This document shows, one piece after another, positions 51,622 to 52,997 of a stretch of DNA of 52,997 nt. Under the pieces are notes generated by a model. That model was not told the DNA's origin. It made no database searches and saw only the letters and a list, made by a program, of their open reading frames with translations. Within the stretch, counting starts at the first letter, position 1, and each line of letters starts with the position of its first letter. Origin of the DNA: a bacterium (GTDB lineage: Bacteria > Bacillota_I > Bacilli_A > Izemoplasmatales > UBA1188); assembly GCA_017541975.1 (NCBI GenBank), contig JAFXYB010000016.1:1-52997 (forward strand), read 5' to 3'. Made by a program: the position numbers and the translations under genes.

Positions 51622-52479
51622 TTATAAATTCTTTAGTATATTGTCTTTACTTATTGTAGTGATTTTTGTCATAATGAATCTTTTCTTTCCAACATCTTTT
51701 ATAGATGAACCAATAGAATAAATATCATCGTCTATTATTAAGAATCTATCGTGTACTATATTTGTTCTTATTAGAGTAAGGTTATGATTAATTTGAAATT
51801 TAGAGATATCTTGTTTTGTGATATCAGCTGATGGAAACGTGTAAATAGTTATAGGAACTACTATTTCATTTAACATATCTAAAACAGTTATATTAATATA
51901 TCCATCTATTATGATTATTTCCTTCTTAGTTGATAAAATAAGCTTTTTAATATATGAATATGCTTCAAATATACTATTTTCAAAAAATAGCATATTAGAT
52001 AATATTTTTTCAGTTGATTCAAGTGATAATAATCTATTATTCATATTAGATGTATTTTCAATTAAATTATTAACTTTATTATTTAAAGATATTATATTTT
52101 CTTGGCATTCTACACAACGCTTATCATTTACTGAATATCCCCTTAATAAATATTGTTTTAAAACTGAATTAGCCCATATACGAAATTGATTTCCTCTATT
52201 GGACCTAACTCTATAACCAACAGATAGTATTATATTTAAATTATAGAATTCAACAGGTTTGTCAGAATTTGCAATGTGCATTTTTTGCACGTTGCTATTA
52301 TCACATTCCTTTTCGCTTAAAATATTTTTTATATGCTTAGATATGACACTCCTATCCCTGTCAAATAAAGTAGATATTTGTTCTTTTGTTAACCATACAG
52401 TATCCTCAATAGGTGATACATTTACATCCAAACTAAAATCACCATCTTCAAATTTTATTAATTCATACTTCTTTTCCAT
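51622..52479 (-). CDS. RhuM-family protein with C-terminal PLD-like domain
   Basis: A 285-residue protein. The N-terminal RhuM domain (1-118) has the winged-helix-like VWLTKEQISTLFDRDRSVISKHIKN and the family hallmark FYNLNIILSVGYRV...QFRIWANSVLKQYL. A short coiled coil (125-165) leads to a C-terminal domain (165-285) with IIIIDGYIN and VHDRFLIIDDDIYSIGSSIKD, a phospholipase-D-like H-x-R...D motif (H243, R245, D250; R replaces the usual Lys). RhuM proteins are of unknown function, often near restriction or defence genes. It is the most downstream of at least three tandem related genes; its ATG lies inside the end of the previous gene (22-base overlap). Confidence 0.86.
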   Translation of the reverse strand: MEKKYELIKFEDGDFSLDVNVSPIEDTVWLTKEQISTLFDRDRSVISKHIKNILSEKECDNSNVQKMHIANSDKPVEFYNLNIILSVGYRVRSNRGNQFRIWANSVLKQYLLRGYSVNDKRCVECQENIISLNNKVNNLIENTSNMNNRLLSLESTEKILSNMLFFENSIFEAYSYIKKLILSTKKEIIIIDGYINITVLDMLNEIVVPITIYTFPSADITKQDISKFQINHNLTLIRTNIVHDRFLIIDDDIYSIGSSIKDVGKKRFIMTKITTISKDNILKNL

Positions 52480-52931
52480 AATACCATCTCTTTAGTAATA
52501 TTTTCTGTATTTATTACACTAGCTTCTAACTGAAGTATATTAGATTGATATGAAATAATCCTATCAGCATTAACTACATAACCATTTAATAGATACTTTT
52601 TAAGAATAGAATTAGCCCATATACGAAACTGTATTCCACGTTTTGAATTAACCCTATATCCAATAGCCAGAATCATATCTAGATTATAATATGCTACATT
52701 ATATGTTTTTCCATCAGAAGCAGTTAGTGCGTTTTCCGCACATACTGAAATAGGCAATTCATGTTCGGAAATGATATTATTTACATGGCGTGTTATTCTT
52801 GTTCTATCTACGCCAAATAATGATGCCATATCATTTTGTGTTAACCATACGGTTTCTTCATTAGGGCTTACGTTCACATCTAAACTAAAATCGCCATCTT
52901 CAAATTTTATTAATTCGTATTTCTTTTCCAT
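52458..52931 (-). CDS. RhuM-family protein, short copy lacking the PLD-like domain
   Basis: A 157-residue copy with the same first 22 residues as the next gene (MEKKYELIKFEDGDFSLDVN...) and the RhuM hallmark YYNLDMILAIGYRVNSKRG..FRIWANSILKKYL. After residue 130 it passes directly into ENITKEMVLWKRSMN. That same tail, with one or two changes, ends the partial gene upstream, where it follows PLD-type sequence. It therefore looks like a copy that lost the coiled coil and PLD part by in-frame deletion. Its DNA-recognition residues differ from the neighbour (NDMASLFGVDRTRITRHV), so the copies may bind different targets. Confidence 0.8.
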   Translation of the reverse strand: MEKKYELIKFEDGDFSLDVNVSPNEETVWLTQNDMASLFGVDRTRITRHVNNIISEHELPISVCAENALTASDGKTYNVAYYNLDMILAIGYRVNSKRGIQFRIWANSILKKYLLNGYVVNADRIISYQSNILQLEASVINTENITKEMVLWKRSMN

Positions 52932-52997
52932 AATACCATCTCTTTAGTAATATTTTCTAGCTTTATCATAAAGAATCTCTTCTTACCTATATCATTA
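52910..52997 (-). CDS. C-terminus of a third RhuM/PLD-like gene, cut by the window edge
   Basis: The frame from the window edge to the TAA at 52912-52910 encodes NDIGKKRFFMIKLENITKE and a short tail. GKKRFFMIK matches GKKRFIMTK of the 51622-52479 product, placing it at the end of a PLD-like domain. The tail overlaps the start of the next copy by 22 bases, exactly as between copies two and one. Only 28 residues are in the window. Confidence 0.7.
   Translation of the reverse strand, partial: NDIGKKRFFMIKLENITKEMVLWKRNTN

Overview
The window looks like a low-GC, Gram-positive-type chromosome from a gut or rumen fermenter. I favour an uncultured Bacilli / Acholeplasma-RF39-like or Erysipelotrichia-like lineage. 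The DNA is strongly AT-rich, surface proteins are lipoproteins with Thr-rich linkers rather than LPXTG proteins, there is a giant BspA-type LRR protein, and tRNAs carry encoded CCA. Trp is encoded by TGG throughout the conserved genes, so UGA is not reassigned to Trp, which argues against Mycoplasma proper. There are no rRNA genes, CRISPR arrays or prophages. The assignment is an inference from style, not a phylogeny.

Layout. 1-2.1 kb: three GNAT acetyltransferases (one cut by the window edge); two of them lie between imperfect 64-bp direct repeats. 2.2-8.5 kb: an overlapping DNA maintenance operon dnaE-uvrB-RlmCD-type methyltransferase. 8.6-14.4 kb: a CDF metal exporter, a heterodimeric ABC exporter, tRNA-Gln and a zinc-ribbon membrane protein. 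14.5-18.2 kb: a galM-galT-galK operon (Leloir pathway without galE). 18.3-21.6 kb: an MFS transporter and a complete IS200/IS605 element (tnpA, tnpB, probable omega RNA) inserted next to the asnA terminator. 21.6-22.6 kb: asnA. 22.7-29.9 kb: a TetR-controlled operon with a GH31 sulfoquinovosidase-like enzyme, a small transaldolase, a 3-hydroxyisobutyrate-dehydrogenase-family reductase, an AraA/FucI-type isomerase and a TauE/SafE exporter. I read this as the transaldolase (sulfo-TAL/SFT) branch of sulfoquinovose fermentation. 30-33.9 kb: an XRE regulator, unknown proteins and an AbrB-like/ABC-2 operon. 34-40.6 kb: the 2211-residue LRR lipoprotein. 40.8-46.4 kb: tRNA-Gly, a duplicated-domain lipoprotein and a sugar ABC importer (binding protein plus two permeases, no ATPase) headed by an FRG-domain gene behind a 22-bp palindromic operator. 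46.5-51.5 kb: a DUF4186 protein, a CASTOR/POLLUX-like channel, two tRNA-Gly genes, a YugP-like protein without its zinc histidines and an anchored metallo-beta-lactamase-fold protein. 51.6-53.0 kb: a tandem array of RhuM-family genes, at least one with a PLD-like tail, running off the window.

How it fits together. The organism appears to live on plant-derived sugars (galactose, an ABC-imported sugar, probably sulfoquinovose), exports an organosulfonate through TauE, and displays lipoproteins on its surface. The most promising items are the sulfoglycolytic operon, whose GH31 has Gln where the E. coli enzyme has the sulfonate-binding Arg; the RhuM-PLD tandem array beside a tRNA gene; the FRG-led sugar operon; and the catalytically dead YugP homologue.
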